In this document: positions 23,321-36,049 of the stretch, in pieces | Position numbering within the stretch: the stretch's first letter is position 1 | How the letters are laid out: every line of letters begins with the position of its first letter | Position numbers and translations under genes: made by a program | Source of the DNA: Labia minor | Taxonomy: Eukaryota; Arthropoda; Insecta; Dermaptera; Spongiphoridae | Length of the DNA: 64,000 nt | Assembly (NCBI GenBank): GCA_963082975.1 | Contig: OY720349.1 | Coordinates: 47,101,962-47,165,961 of the forward strand | Direction of reading: 5' to 3' | The notes under the pieces: generated by a model | Databases searched by the model: none | Seen by the model: only the letters and a program-made list of their open reading frames with translations | Told to the model about the DNA's origin: nothing

Positions 23321-23800
23321 AATAAACCGTGACTTTTTTAATGAAACAAAGGTTTTTGGATAAAAAATTTTTTTATTTTTCAACGTAGTTTCCTTTTAGC
23401 TCTATACACTTCGTCCAAAGTTTTTTCAATTTTTTTATCCCTTCCAAAAAATAAGATTTGTCAAGGATGGTGTCAAATTTCTTTCCGCTGAGCCATTTCT
23501 TCAGGTTTCGAAACAAGAAATAGTCATTCGGGATTAATCCGGAGAATAGAGCGGATAAGGGAGCATTTCGTATCCCATCTCATGGATTTTCATGGAAATT
23601 CACTTTTTTCCATTTTCTTCTCAAATCACTAGGTCCTATTAATGGATGTCAAATAAAAACTAAAAGACCCAAGACTGGTTCAGATTTCGACGCTGATAGT
23701 TTCAGTGATTCAGATTTCGACGCTGATAGTTGCCTGCTGACAGGAATAGTGTTGCCGTTTCATTTAAGAGACAGGAAATTCAAAAAGTCACGGACTTATT
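23321..23800 (-). pseudogene. Mariner element relic
   Basis: Inverted ends CCGTGACTTTTT (left) and AAAAAGTCACGG (right) bound the fossil. On the minus strand, 23395-23575 reads YPLYSPD, then after a 1-base frameshift PNDYFLFRNLKKWLSGKKF and later KLWTKCIELKGNYVEK. This is the mariner C-terminus, including the YSPDLxPxDYFLF block whose Asp is the last catalytic residue. The first catalytic Asp region is missing. A 27-bp tandem duplication (TTCAGATTTCGACGCTGATA) occurs near 23682-23735. Not active. Confidence 0.75.
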
Positions 23801-26505
23801 GACCTGCTCTCGTATATTCATTTGATATTATAATTCAATTGGAAAACATTAAGAAATATGAATGTAGGGTTATAGATTAATAATTGTTTTTTCCACACAC
23901 AAACATTCAAAGTAGACCATTAAATAATTTATTTATATAAAATATGATAATTGAAATTCCTATAGTAGCATAAGAATTGATTGGTTTATTTATTTATTTG
24001 TTATTGATTTTGGATTTTGTTTTAAAATTTGTTCGTATCTTAGTCCAAACTCAATCAAATCTTTTCATGTAATCATATTAATAAACAATTAAAATAAAAT
24101 ATTATAAAAATATATTAATTAATATTAATAATATTAATAAAATATTAATCTATATATATAGAATCCAAAATTAAAGGCCAAGCAAATTATTTGACTTCAT
24201 TGTTCAATTCAATTATCACCATGGTGAAAAATTCAAAAAGTATGGATCACACTGAGTGTGAAATATTCAACTTTCATGTAATTTGATTTGAAAAAATTAG
24301 ATTGAATATTTTATTCAGTTCACGAGGGTAAAAATAATCAATTAAATTAGCATGGCTGGTGTTGGCTAGTTTAGTAAATGGTTTCGGAAAATGTCTATGT
24401 TAAAATTAATTACCTAAAACGTTGGCTTCCTACACTATGGAAGTTGCTGTTTCGATATCTCATCAATTAATTGAATAGCGAGCTGTAATCAACCTAACAC
24501 AACTATTTATACCTGCTGAATTTATTGGCCCGTGACTTGGTTCAATCAAGTATTTCAGCCTCCATTTAAATCGTCTTATTCGAATGCACATATACTATGC
24601 ATGTCAAGTGTTGTTAATTTACCCTCTAAAGCCTTTTCGAATACATCGACAGCAGATAAATCATATAATTTATGACCTTTCATTCTTTCTTCTTAACCAA
24701 TATATGACTACAACAGTATATATTTTCGCTCAAAATCCCTGGAGGCATCATGAATGGCAGGATTCCTACATTTTCTTTCTTCTTTGATGTTTCTGATCGA
24801 TCAAACTGAATCTCAGTTCTATTACGATTTATAAGAAATAAATAAATAATAAATAGCGTTTTCTAATATACTTAAAGATAATGATAAAACAAAATTATAA
24901 TATTTGGGGATTATATTATTGTAAATTCAAATTTTGTGCTTAAATATAAATAACAGAACTAGAAGACTATCCAACTAAATTTCAAAAAATTTCTAAGGCT
25001 TTAAAAACAGAGGCAGTCACTCTTAACAATTTCGACATGTGAAGTGAGATTTAAATTAATATTAATGTCATATTCAAATGAAAAATATTAAAGATATAAT
25101 AATTAAAATAATTTTTTTCAAACATTTTAATTGTATTAAATATTATATCATTGATGTCATCTACATCACTGAAATTAGCCATATTCATTGTATTAATTAT
25201 TTGAAACAAATTTATTATTTTACTTTTTCACATTATATATTATTTTAAATTTTAGATTATCCAGTTAAAGTATTTTATCATAAATTAATCTCAAAAAAAA
25301 CTACAGAATACATAAACCATAAGTAGATATTGTAAACGTGATTTTCTAATCAAAATAATTTTCTGATTTACAAATGTTTTTGTGACAACGCACATTCAAC
25401 ACTAATGGATAGAAAATGTTTTTTTTTGTTTATCCTACCAACTAACCCATGGAAATTTGTACTGCATAGAAATTTTGATCCATTTCTCTAGGCTCTAAAA
25501 TAATGATTTAGATATTTTTTAATTAATACAATATCATAGGTTCCCAAAGTGGTCTAATTTTTAACAATAATACGTATGAAGTAACCAAGTAAAATGGCAT
25601 ATATTTTACAATAAAAAATTATTATATTTTTATTTTGTTACAACTTTTAATTTAAATATTCATAAAATATTTTTTCGAATCGTATTCTTTCTTTTTTTCC
25701 AAAGTGGCTTTGATCCAAAAATGATATTCAACCAGTTCTAATTTAATTAATAAAATAGGTATAACCTTTATTATTTTTTATTATTTGATTAATTAAATTC
25801 AAATAAAATTGAACAAATTTGAAAATGTTATCTAATCTAAAATTTAACTTAAAAATATAAAACTTACTAAGAATAGATTTTAATTAAACACTCGGTGAAA
25901 TTCCAACTTTATTTATTTAATGAGCATTTCGGTTGTTACACCATCATTAGAAACTAAGTTGTTCTTCTCAACTAACAACTATTGGTTTTTGCAGCTGTTC
26001 TAATATAAACACCCTACATTAAGCAAAGAAAGCTACCTCACTAACAAAAATTACAAAGATCTAGGAAGAATAAACAAGAAGAATAAAACTAAAATTAGTA
26101 TGAATACACCACGCAATGAACTTGTAAGATAATGAAGAACACCATGAACAAGAACACACGGTATGATGGCTGAACAAAAGACCAAAACAGTTAAAAAGAC
26201 ATGGAAAATGGTGCGATCTACTAAGAAGAAACTTAAATCTAGTGATTTGATCTATTGAGATATATGAATAAACCGAATAAAGAATAACAGACATTGTAAA
26301 TAAAAGAATTGTACCTCCAAACCCCGCAAAGAAGAGGAAAGGAATCAAAATTTCAATATATAAATAAAATATTAAAATGTTTCAACTCCATAAGGTTAAA
26401 TCTATTAAATTATTTTTAAACCTTAATTGGAAGTTAGATCATAGGATACGAATAACGATTGATTAAAAATTTTTTAAATTACTGCCTGGAGTAAGCTGCA
26501 TTTTT
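23801..26505. other. No gene found
   Basis: A/T-rich, apparently single-copy. Short frames at 24584 and 26061 (the latter on the minus strand, with hydrophobic runs) resemble nothing I know and lack company. I do not support a gene here. Confidence 0.45.
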
Positions 26506-27671
26506 ACTTTCCCGCATACTTCGTATAAGGGAAGTATTGGAATCGTCAAAAATTTCGACTTCGAGATTTCGATAGATCTTGACGTTTTAGACCTCCCTGA
26601 GTCGGAAAATACCATTTTTCGAATTATGTCTGTGTGTGTGTATGTATGTATGTATGTAATGTCTGTAAGCAAATTTACTCAAAAACTAATCAAGCTAGGA
26701 CTTCGAAATTTGGTACACCGATATTATTCACAGTTTGTAGATTTCTTTTAAAATTTCGTCAAAATCGGTTAACCGGAAGTGGTACTTTATCTAGACCGGT
26801 TGCGTTTACCTTTCAAGTAAAGTACCAGTTTGCTTCGAGATATTTGCTTCATATTTTGTATATAGATTTAAAAATATGAAAAAAATTCAGATACCAAATT
26901 TCATCATGATCTGACTACCGGAAGTGACATTTTACCTATACAAGTAGCGTTTCTTTTTTACCGACCGACGATAGTAAGGGAGGTATTGTTTTCACACCAA
27001 ATTTCACCTGTGGATATTTTTAGGTACATATCTCCACGAATCATGCATTTTCTTAACAGAAAAAAGTATTTTTAGCATGATGTCTGTCCGTCCGTCCGTA
27101 TAGATGTGTACAGCCTGAACGGCTCAACGGATTTTGATGAAATTTGGTATATTTACTTAATACATCAGTAGGATGAATTGATCAACTTTTGATGCAAATC
27201 CGGAAACCGGAAGTGCTAGTATTGCCGATCGAAGAGAGGAAGTGAAGGGTTATTTTCATATCAAATTTCACGTGAAGGCATATCTCCACGTGTTATGCAC
27301 TTTGTATTGGTTTTATCCTCGAGAAAAATCATCTTCATTAGTTTTTTCTTAATTTAAAATTATATGACGTCACCCAGCACTTCATGACGTCACAGCCAGC
27401 CCTTATATATTATAAATAAAATAAAATTAAAAATATTTATATTATATCCATATCTGTTTTTTTTACATTTAAAATATCAGTTAACCGGAAGTAGCACTTT
27501 ATTCTATATATATATATATATATATAAATGTTACCAAATATCAAATTTGACACCAATAAACTAATACGAACTGGCTCTTTATCAATACCAAGTTTACACA
27601 TTCTAAATATTCATTCACAACTCTTTATACCTATTTATATGCGGGAAAGTCTAGGGAGGACACTCCCGCTT
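26506..27671 (+). mobile_element. Family C (HINE-like) element with nested family A copy
   Basis: Starts after a T-run with ACTTTCCCGCATA and ends with its exact inverse TATGCGGGAAAGT (27638-27650), then hairpin GGGAG-GACA-CTCCC, CGC and TT. Inside are GTATTG, a TG/TATG microsatellite (about 26628-26660), GAAATTTGGTACACCG and three ACCGGAAGT sites. A family A copy (26960-27468) is inserted in it. No coding capacity. The 81-codon frame at 26634 is read-through of the repeat and recurs at 3099-3308 for that reason. Confidence 0.85.
26960..27468 (+). mobile_element. Family A (HINE-like) repeat nested in family C
   Basis: Starts ACCGACCGACGATAG. It carries the GTCC microsatellite, GAAATTTGGTATATT, ACCGGAAGTG and both TGACGTCA sites (27365, 27385). 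The last about 100 bp with the terminal hairpin are missing, the sequence returning to family C after TTTTTTTTACAT. Confidence 0.85.
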
Positions 27672-30335
27672 ATATTTTGAGATTGAAAAACTTTTCAATA
27701 TTAATTTTAAAAATAACAATTTTTTTTCTAATTAATTATCAGAATAAGTTTAGTATATTATGACTTTCTGAATATTTTTATTTCCAATCATATATCTGCG
27801 TATATTTATGTAATGTATAAACTGATGCTTATTCTGACATGCACTATAAATTTGAGTTGTGAATGTTTTATGACTTATTTGCTTGGTGAATAGTAACAAA
27901 CATTCTATCCAAACTAAAATTTATGAATCTCTCTAGGATATATAAAAATCTAAACCATATCAATTAATCAAATGATTTTTATATTTAATTATTCATAAAA
28001 TTTTAATATTTTTTCTTTTATTTGGAACAAAATTTCCAATCTTGAAAATTGAGAGAAAATTTCTTAGTATTATTTTAAGCAGCACAGTGTTACTAATAAA
28101 TATTTATTTATTCCTTGATAAGAATTGACACACTTCTATCAAGAATGTTCTTAAGTTCAGTATACACAACTACTGTTCAGTTGACTTTTGATATTTGAGG
28201 AACGTAATCTTTATTTACTCTAAGAAAGTTCAAGTATTCTTCTTTAACGCTTCCCACTCTATTCCACCAAGATACATGTTACATGAGTTAAACTCGATTG
28301 AACATTTTATTTCTTCACTCCTAAATTTCCCTCTAAAGCCCTTTTTCCTTTTCCCTAAAGGTAATTTCACCATTCACCTTTGACCGCACTCTAAATAAAT
28401 TACATCTTTCCCCTCCTCTATCGTTTTCTCAAGTCTTCTTAATTCTTAATATATTTGCTATCGATAACTGATATTCTTTTACTAAAGATAGTACTACACC
28501 TCTCATCTAACAACCTGGAATTTATAAAAAATAGATTTTAAAGTATATCATTTAGTAAATTCTTCTATTATTAATTTAATATACCTTTATGGTATTTTAA
28601 ATCGTTTCAATATTCATAATGTTCAGTGTGAAATTCGATAACTTTAAATCTGAAAGTTACATTAAAAGTGAACTTTGTAAAACAAATTTTATCAAATAAT
28701 TTATAAAATCGCACCGATTTAAACTTTCCAACATTTTAAAATAATTAAAAGTAAGCTGACACTTAAGAATAATAAATGAGAATATAAGTGAGCTATTGTC
28801 TTTACAAACTATACTCATCACTGGAAAACAAGATATGAAAGAATCAAATTTGATTTGACAAATTCTTAATTAGAACTTGTAACTCGTCTTGAAACTGAAT
28901 ATATAATTAGGAAGAAACTGAATAGAAATATTATATTATAATTTTAAAATCAATTTAATTAATAAAATATGTTATACATTAATACTAGTCTATTCTCATA
29001 ATCCATAATTCATAATTCATTTATTATTATCTTAAATATATGTATATTCACTTGTAAGTATAATATGCGTCGCATCGGGGTACTTTGGCACTGTATATAT
29101 ATTTTTAAGTTTAAGAATATTAAAATCTAAAATCAGAATTTATTAGAAAATATCCTTGCACTAGATAAAGTAGAATAGCATTTAAGTTTAAAAATATATA
29201 TAAATATATAACCAAAATAAAATTTTCTTTATTTCATTAATAAGATAACATTTAAGGCAATTGTTGCGTATTATCAAAATGTCGGGGAAGCCTAACTACT
29301 CGAGGGTTGAGTGAATTTGAGTTCTCTCCAAAATATCCTAATTAACTAATTCCCGACAACCAATCACCTCGAAACTCTTCTCCCACCCATAAATATCATT
29401 GTAAATAATATAAAAAATTGACCTATTCGTGTTTCAAATTTAAATACAATACTAGTACAGTAATAGTTTCGTGTCTAAATTTACAGAAATCATACATATA
29501 TGTATATAAATTCATTTTTATAGAAATAAATAAGATATATATAATAAAATAAAAGTAAAAGGAAAATTTTCTCTAATAATTATATAATATATAAAACTTT
29601 TCATTTGGAAATTTCATTAATTTAAATTTATTAAAATTTAATAATCGATATATATTATAACCATAATTTAGGGCAACTCATGAGTATATTCCAAACTAGA
29701 AAGAGAAAATGTTGATTACCTTTTAATGATACACTATTACGATTTAATTGTTTACTTTTTTGCTTAAAAAACAACAATACATTTTATTTTTATTTTTATT
29801 CAATTTTTATTAAGTTTTTGCTTCTGAAATTAATTAAAATAAAGAATTAAAAGAGAATTTAATTTGCATTAATTTTAAGTTCCTTCATTTTCTGTTTGCG
29901 AGATATCAACTTTTAATGATTTCGTGGTCAGTATATTATAATTTATTTTTTAATCAATTTGAATAATGTAATGTAATTTTAGATTTTATAATCTAATATA
30001 TTTTTTGCTTTTTATTTTAGATTTCAATTCGCTGCTGGGGTTAATTTAAATTCTTTATTCTCTTCTTCGTCACTGCTGATGTTTACATATAGCTCAATAA
30101 ATTAATCGTTAGTACCACAACGGAGAACTTTTAATAAGGCTTTTTGCCATGCAGCCACTAAGAATTAAAAACAAAGCTAACTATATAAAAACATAGTTGG
30201 GAACACCAACAGAAATGCTAGAGGTAGGATCTATCATAACATCGGATGTTAAAAATCTTCAAAGATTAATGATTTCAAAACTAAGATTTCTATTTTAAAT
30301 AAAAAATAATCAAACTTCAATTTAAAGTTTATTCA
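27672..30335. other. No gene found
   Basis: A/T-rich. Only short unrecognised frames (for example 28195-28383). No repeat partners in the window. Confidence 0.5.
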
Positions 30336-30339
30336 ACAT

Positions 30340-30990
30340 GAAACTAAGTCAGCCATATTCTTTAAGGATCTTTGACAACTTAAAACATCTGAATTACGAA
30401 GTACGATCTACAATGAGAAAAAAAATAAGGTAAATGCTGAAATAAGGAAAATAAGGAAAGGATATTGGAAAAAATTCTGGACTGATGTACAACACGACTT
30501 ATACGATAAAGAAAATATGAATTTTCCTAAGAAGAAGTGATTACGATACGAATGAGCCAATAATAAAAATAATAATAATAATAATAATAATAATAATTAA
30601 TAATAAAAAGATTTTAATTTTAAGAAGACATGTCACCTTCATCATTAAACAAATAGTAGATAAGTTAATAAAATATAAAAAGGCACCCATTCTATGGTTT
30701 TTAGATGTGAAAAAGGTCTTTGTTAGGGTTTGAATATACCATTTAAAGAAACGTTCCATTGAGAATAATACAAATCTTTTAAGAACTAAACTCAAATAAC
30801 TACACAATAATAAGATAAACAATTGTACTGGATTGTCAATCTAATAAGGAAAAAAATAATCCACAAACTTTAAAAAACCTAGAATATAAAATGGGGGATA
30901 TTTCAGTTCCAATAGTAAGCTATACAGACAACACAACTTTATTATCAAAGAGTCAAGAAAATGAACAGCATTTGAATATTCATTTAAAAG
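30340..30990 (+). pseudogene. Decayed LINE reverse transcriptase
   Basis: Fragments in shifting frames resemble a LINE polymerase. One part near 30395-30500 is like VRSTMRKK and KNSGLMYNTTY. WFLDVKKVFVRV (about 30693-30728) corresponds to catalytic motif A (normally DVxKAFDRV). IVSYTDNTTLLSKSQENEQ (about 30912-30968) corresponds to motif C, with YADD changed to YTDN. A (AAT)n run separates parts. Both catalytic motifs are damaged, so this is a dead relic. It does not match the other LINEs here closely, and the clade is unknown. Confidence 0.5.
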
Positions 30991-31036
30991 TACCTCCGAG
31001 TGTGACTATGAAACAAATTGTTATGCGTTTAAATCA

Positions 31037-31850
31037 GGGAGGTAGGGAAGGAACATTGCGAACACACAAAAGTTGTCGCCTATCTGACGTCTCAGTCGCC
31101 ATTTTGGCTGTACCAAAACATTATATTTCCCATTGATCTTAATGTTAATATATCATCAAATTTCGGGCCTTTTTTGTGGAAAATTATGTGAGCAAAAAAT
31201 TCCTCATGAAGAAAAAACTCTTTAAATTTTATTTTATTTGAACTGCAGGCCGTTTTGATATGCATATATGTATAAAAAAAATTAAATGTTGCGGCAATCA
31301 TTCTCTTCATTATGCTGATGATTAGTCAATTAAAAAAAGAAATTATCATTAGTTTAATGGAAAACTGATTACAAAAAATAAAATATAAACAAAAAATATA
31401 TTTATTAATGTATGACGCATCCACTGCTTACATGTAGAGCCGGCCTTTTTCACCTAGCTGTCTTTTACTTTTATTTCCACTTCGGTTCGTGCATCCATAT
31501 GCAGAACATGCCATGATAATTATTTTTAAAAACTAAAATAAAATAACAACTATTTATGACCTGTCTATAACCTAAACCCAGGTGTAAACCTAACTTGGTC
31601 TTAGAATCCAGTTAGAATCTAATAAAACATAATTTAATATTAAATACAAATTAAATTATTAAAAACTATTTATAATTATTAAATATATTAACTAAACTAT
31701 AAAATAATGAAGAAATAACTAAGAAAAACTTTCAAACATACGAGAAAATTGGAAACAAAAATGTATTATTATGTCTTATGGAAAATTCAATGTTTTGGTA
31801 CATCCAAAATGGACGACAAGAATTTCTCCCTACTTTTAGGGCCACCTCCC
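31037..31850. repeat. Possible DNA-transposon remnant with inverted ends
   Basis: CCATTTTGGCTGTACCAAAA at 31099-31118 is mirrored by TTTTGGTACATCCAAAATGG near 31793-31812, with GGGAGGT and ACCTCCC further out at 31037 and 31844. I see no target-site duplication and no transposase, so this is only a candidate. Confidence 0.35.
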
Positions 31851-32602
31851 ACCACATAAAACAAACTGAATGGTACCTCCATATACCTCCATGGTTTAAA
31901 TCTAAAAGAAAGAAGTAAAAATCATATATTAAGGTTCTAATTGAAATATATATTACAATATAACAGTAAAATGTAGAACTTTTAAATTTAAATTCATTTT
32001 AAATTATATTAATAATAAAAATAATAAAAAATAATAATATTATTTTCGAATTGATTTTAATGGTTTTAACAATACATTTCTGAAATTTGTAACTCTAAAT
32101 TAGGATGACATTAGATGGTTAAAAAAATCGACATTGATTGCAAAATTTTTATAAAAATAAATAGGATTGAAAATATTCATACAAAAAATCATTATTAATT
32201 TTTATCAATAAAAAAACAAGCGTTTACATTCACAACTCAGCAAAATGTACTTTCAATATAATTTAAAAGGAGAGCACATATTCTGATTCGATGATATACT
32301 GAATATTTGTATTTTATTCTATTATTTATGATTGACGCGAAATATAAAATTTATATTTATATCTGAACAAAAATAAAATAAAAAAAATCGGATCGTATCT
32401 ATTAATTTTATTAGCAGTGGTAAATTTAGAAGTCATTTTATATATAGTTTTTGTTGATAATTTTATTTTTGTTGAAGGGAGTGAAGAGAGTGAGCCTGTC
32501 TCTAATTAGTTCTTTGGATTTATCGATCAATTTATAATAGGAAGAGAGAGAAATATGAGGATATATAGATAGTCCATACTTATTTAAGAAAGGTTTTTTT
32601 TT
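31851..32602. other. A/T-rich sequence, nothing recognised
   Basis: No supported feature. The 66-codon minus-strand frame at 32438 is unrecognised. Confidence 0.5.
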
Positions 32603-32642
32603 ACCGACCAACGATAGTAAGGGAGGTATTGTTTTCACACCA

Positions 32643-32674
<32 letters not shown>

Positions 32675-33408
32675 TTTGGCTTTCGGATTATCACCATTTT
32701 AGCCAGCCTTCTTTATTATTCTTATATCTATACTTATATATATCGATGCACTCAGCGAGGTTTGAACACTCGAACTCGAGTCGGCGGACCGGTCACTATA
32801 ACCTCGCGGCTAAGCTCCCGGTCCTACACCAAATTTAACATGTTGAGATTTTTATATATCTCAACGAATTTTGTTAACAGAAAAAAGTATTTTTAGCATG
32901 ATGTCCGTCTGTCCATCCGTCCGTCCGTATAGATGTGTACAGCTTGAACGGCTCAACGGATTTTGATGAAATTTGGTATATTTACTTAATGCATCAGTAT
33001 GATGAATTGATCAACTTTTGGTGCAAATCCGGAAACCGGAAGTGGTAGTATTAGCGATCGACGATAGGAAGGGAAGGCTTATTTTCACACCAAATTTCAC
33101 TTGAGGTGAATTTTTACATATCACCACGAATCATGCACTTTGTCTTGGTTTTATCCTCGAGAAAAATCATCTTTTTTAGTCTTTTCTTAATTTAAAATTA
33201 TATGACGTCATCCAGCCATTCATGATGTCACAGCCTGGTCTTACATATATATTATAAATAAAATAAAATTAAAAATATTTATGTTATATCCATATCTGTT
33301 TTTTATTACATTAATAGATATATTAAAATCATTTGAAATTGTTTCTGTAGCTGGAAATTAATTTACTTAAAACCGTAGGTCGGTTCGGACCTGGCCACAG
33401 GTCACCTT
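32603..33408 (+). mobile_element. Family A (HINE-like) repeat, split by a SINE
   Basis: Full-length copy from ACCGACCAACGATAG to the GACCTG-GCCA-CAGGTC hairpin. It includes a GTCC run, GAAATTTGGTATATT, ACCGGAAGTGG, TGACGTCA at 33203 and its 20-bp partner TGATGTCA at 33223. A tRNA-derived SINE interrupts it at 32648-32825. Confidence 0.88.
32648..32825 (-). mobile_element. tRNA-derived SINE with poly(A) tail
   Basis: On the minus strand it starts GGACCGGGAGCTTAGCCGCG, like a tRNA 5' end with A-box TTAGCCGCGAGG. A B-box-like GAGTTCGAGTGTT follows about 40 bp later, then a short body and a poly(A) tail (the T-run at 32646-32669). Direct repeats ACACCAAATTT flank it (32637-32647 and 32826-32836). 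SINEs of this kind are copied by a partner LINE; which one cannot be told here. Confidence 0.8.
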
Positions 33409-33477
33409 ATTCTTTATTATTATTTATTATTATTAATTAACAACCAAATAAATTTAAATTTAATATAGAACTTTCAT

Positions 33478-33528
<51 letters not shown>

Positions 33529-35333
33529 GGAGAGAGCTGTATCAAGACAAATCTTTGACCAAGGCGAAAAATAGAATGAGTGCCCCCATCTTTCTAATTT
33601 TTACTAGAATTGCTTAAATTGCTGAATTGGCGCTCACATAAATATGACGCTCGGGGCAGCCACCCCTTGCCTCCTCTCTTAACACGATCCTGTAGATATA
33701 AAAATATAATAATAAGAAATTTAAATTATCTTCTATTTTTTATATATAATATTTTTCCTTGCTTTGTTGTATTATACATATTGTATTATATATGAAAAGT
33801 ATATAATTTTTTTATTTGATTTTTTAATTTTATACTATAAACAACATTGACAGTATTGCTAAGTTTATTTGATTTCCGTTGTCTATTTGATTAATATTTT
33901 ATTTAAACGTATCAAATTATTTTCAAATTTAGTTTTTTCTTAAGAGGTATATTATATATTGTATAATTCAAAGAAATAGATGAATATGGATCAAATAAGG
34001 CCTTCAAAGTTTAATATAATCTTATTAAATTTTATTTAATTAAAACTTGAAATAATAGTTATTTAAATCTCCTCTAAAATACTTATCTTAAAATTTTACC
34101 AACGTCATCTCGGTTTTATTCTTTTGATTATTATTTAAATTATTAATTTTAATTTATATAATTAATTAATTTTATATAAAAATTAATTATATATGGTTAT
34201 TATCGGATTTGATAATGAAAGTGGTTGTTAAAATTATCACATTTGATATTGCAGATCTCTGAAATTAAAACACAAAATCATTATTTTTACACTTATTTAA
34301 TATTTTTTATTTCAAATGATAAAATCTTCAAATATTTCTATTATTAATTATGTATTTGACTTGAATGATGATGAATTTTGTGGATTTCATCGACTTAAGC
34401 TAATGAATTTAATTAAGAAAACATAGGTATACAATTCTATCTATATTTAAGCAGCAAAGGATTTTTAATTAAGAAAATATACCTCAATTTCTTTGAATTG
34501 TGCACCTGTTATTAATTATTACAATAAGTAAACCCAGGTAGGAGAGTAAAGGAGGGTGAAGGTTGATCGATCTTGCAGAATAGCCGACCAACGGTTTCGC
34601 CTTCAGCAAGTTTAAAGAGAAAATCAGATTAAATTGACGCGTTTTAAAAAATTAATGAATCCAAAATTAGAAAATATTTATTTTTTTTTGTCTTATTCAT
34701 TTTAATTAAAGTTAATAACCTATGTTTCCTCTTAATATTTCATCTTTTTTTTTTGTAATAAATAATCCACCCCTTATTATTATAATGAACTTTCAAAAGT
34801 TAATTTAAAGAAAAAAATCTACTCAATTTCAATTTAATTAAAAATTTAATTTCCGAATAATTATTTCTCAACATAATTTTATTTTACCAAAAATAGTGTA
34901 TATTATGATATATTATTATTAAAAAAATAAACATCGCATTATTTTCAATTGCTAATTAGTAAATAAATTACTAAAACTAAAATTAATTAAGATAAAATAT
35001 AAATTATTATCTTATTTATAAAAATTAAAATTTTTAATAGATATCGATAAATATGACTAAAATTTATAAAACAATTCATTTTTTTAAATCAATATTTAAT
35101 CTTAATTATTATAAATATATAATATTTAGTATTGAACCTAATTAAAGTATATTTTCTTTTATTTATGAATTGATCTACAATGAGTCAAAGAATTTAAATA
35201 TATCCTTGTAAAAGTTGTATTCCTACTTTTTTATTAAGTTTAAAAAAAAGGACTATTAAATAAAATACATGTATTAAAAAAAACTTGTTTAAAATAACAA
35301 ATTTTTAACTGATAATTAATTCTTTTCAAAAAT
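33409..35333. other. No gene found; (AT)n-(AG)n microsatellite and a possible hAT scrap
   Basis: A compound (TA)n-(GA)n microsatellite lies at about 33480-33530. The stretch 33570-33695 with GCTCGGGGCAGCCACCCCTT and CTCTCTTAACACGATCCTG resembles the end of a hAT-like repeat, but the matching end is not visible. The remainder is A/T-rich; 34530-34620 is more balanced but unidentified. Confidence 0.4.
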
Positions 35334-35973
35334 AAGTTGACCTGTGGCCAGGTCCGAACCGACCGACTGTTTGAAATAAATTAATTTCCAGCTACAGAAA
35401 CAATTTCAAATAATTTTAATATATCTATTAATGTAATAAAAAACAGATATGGATACATAAATAATAAATATAAACATTTTTAATTTTATTTTATTTATAA
35501 TATATATGCAAGACCAGGCTGTGACGTCATGAATGGCTGGATGACGTCATATAATTTTAAATCAAGAAAAAACTAATAAATATGATTTTTCTCGAGGATA
35601 AAACCAATACAAAGTGCATGATTCGTGGTGATATATAAAAAATCTCCTTTGGTGTGAAAATAACCCTTTCCTTCCTATCGTCGATCGCTAATACTACCAC
35701 TTCCGGTTTCCGGATTTGCACCAAAAGTTGATCAATTCATCCCACTGATGCATTAAGTAAATATACCAAATTTCATCAAAATCGGTTGAGCCGTTCAGGC
35801 TGTACACATCTATACGGACGGACGGACGGACAGACGGACAGACGGACGGACAGACATCATGCTAAAAATACTTTTTTCTGTTTAGAAAATGCATGATTCG
35901 TGGAGATATGTAAAAATCTCCACATGTGAAATTTGGTGTGAAAACAATACCTCCCTTACTATCGTCGGTCGGT
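35334..35973 (-). mobile_element. Family A (HINE-like) repeat, full length, 640 bp
   Basis: The cleanest uninterrupted copy. On the minus strand it runs in order: ACCGACCGACGATAG, GTATTG, a long GTCC/GTCT microsatellite (35815-35855), TGAAATTTGGTATATT, ACCGGAAGTGG, two TGACGTCA sites 20 bp apart (35522, 35542), GTTTCTGTAGCTGG, the inverted subterminal repeat (here AGTCGGTCGGT, one change) and hairpin GACCTG-GCCA-CAGGTC. It has no coding capacity and is a good reference for the family. Confidence 0.9.
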
Positions 35974-36049
35974 AAAAAAGATTTATAAAAAAATATAGAC
36001 ATACTTATATTTTTAGGATTTAATCTTTTTTTCCCAATTTTAAAAAAAA

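Noticed and set aside
26061..26348. 95-codon hydrophobic minus-strand frame as a membrane protein gene
   Set aside because: No promoter, splice context or family resemblance; A/T-rich sequence readily gives Phe/Ile/Leu-rich frames.
26634..26879. Frame shared with 3099-3308 as a conserved gene
   Set aside because: Both lie in the same family C repeat. The reading frame crosses a TG microsatellite and has no recognisable domain.
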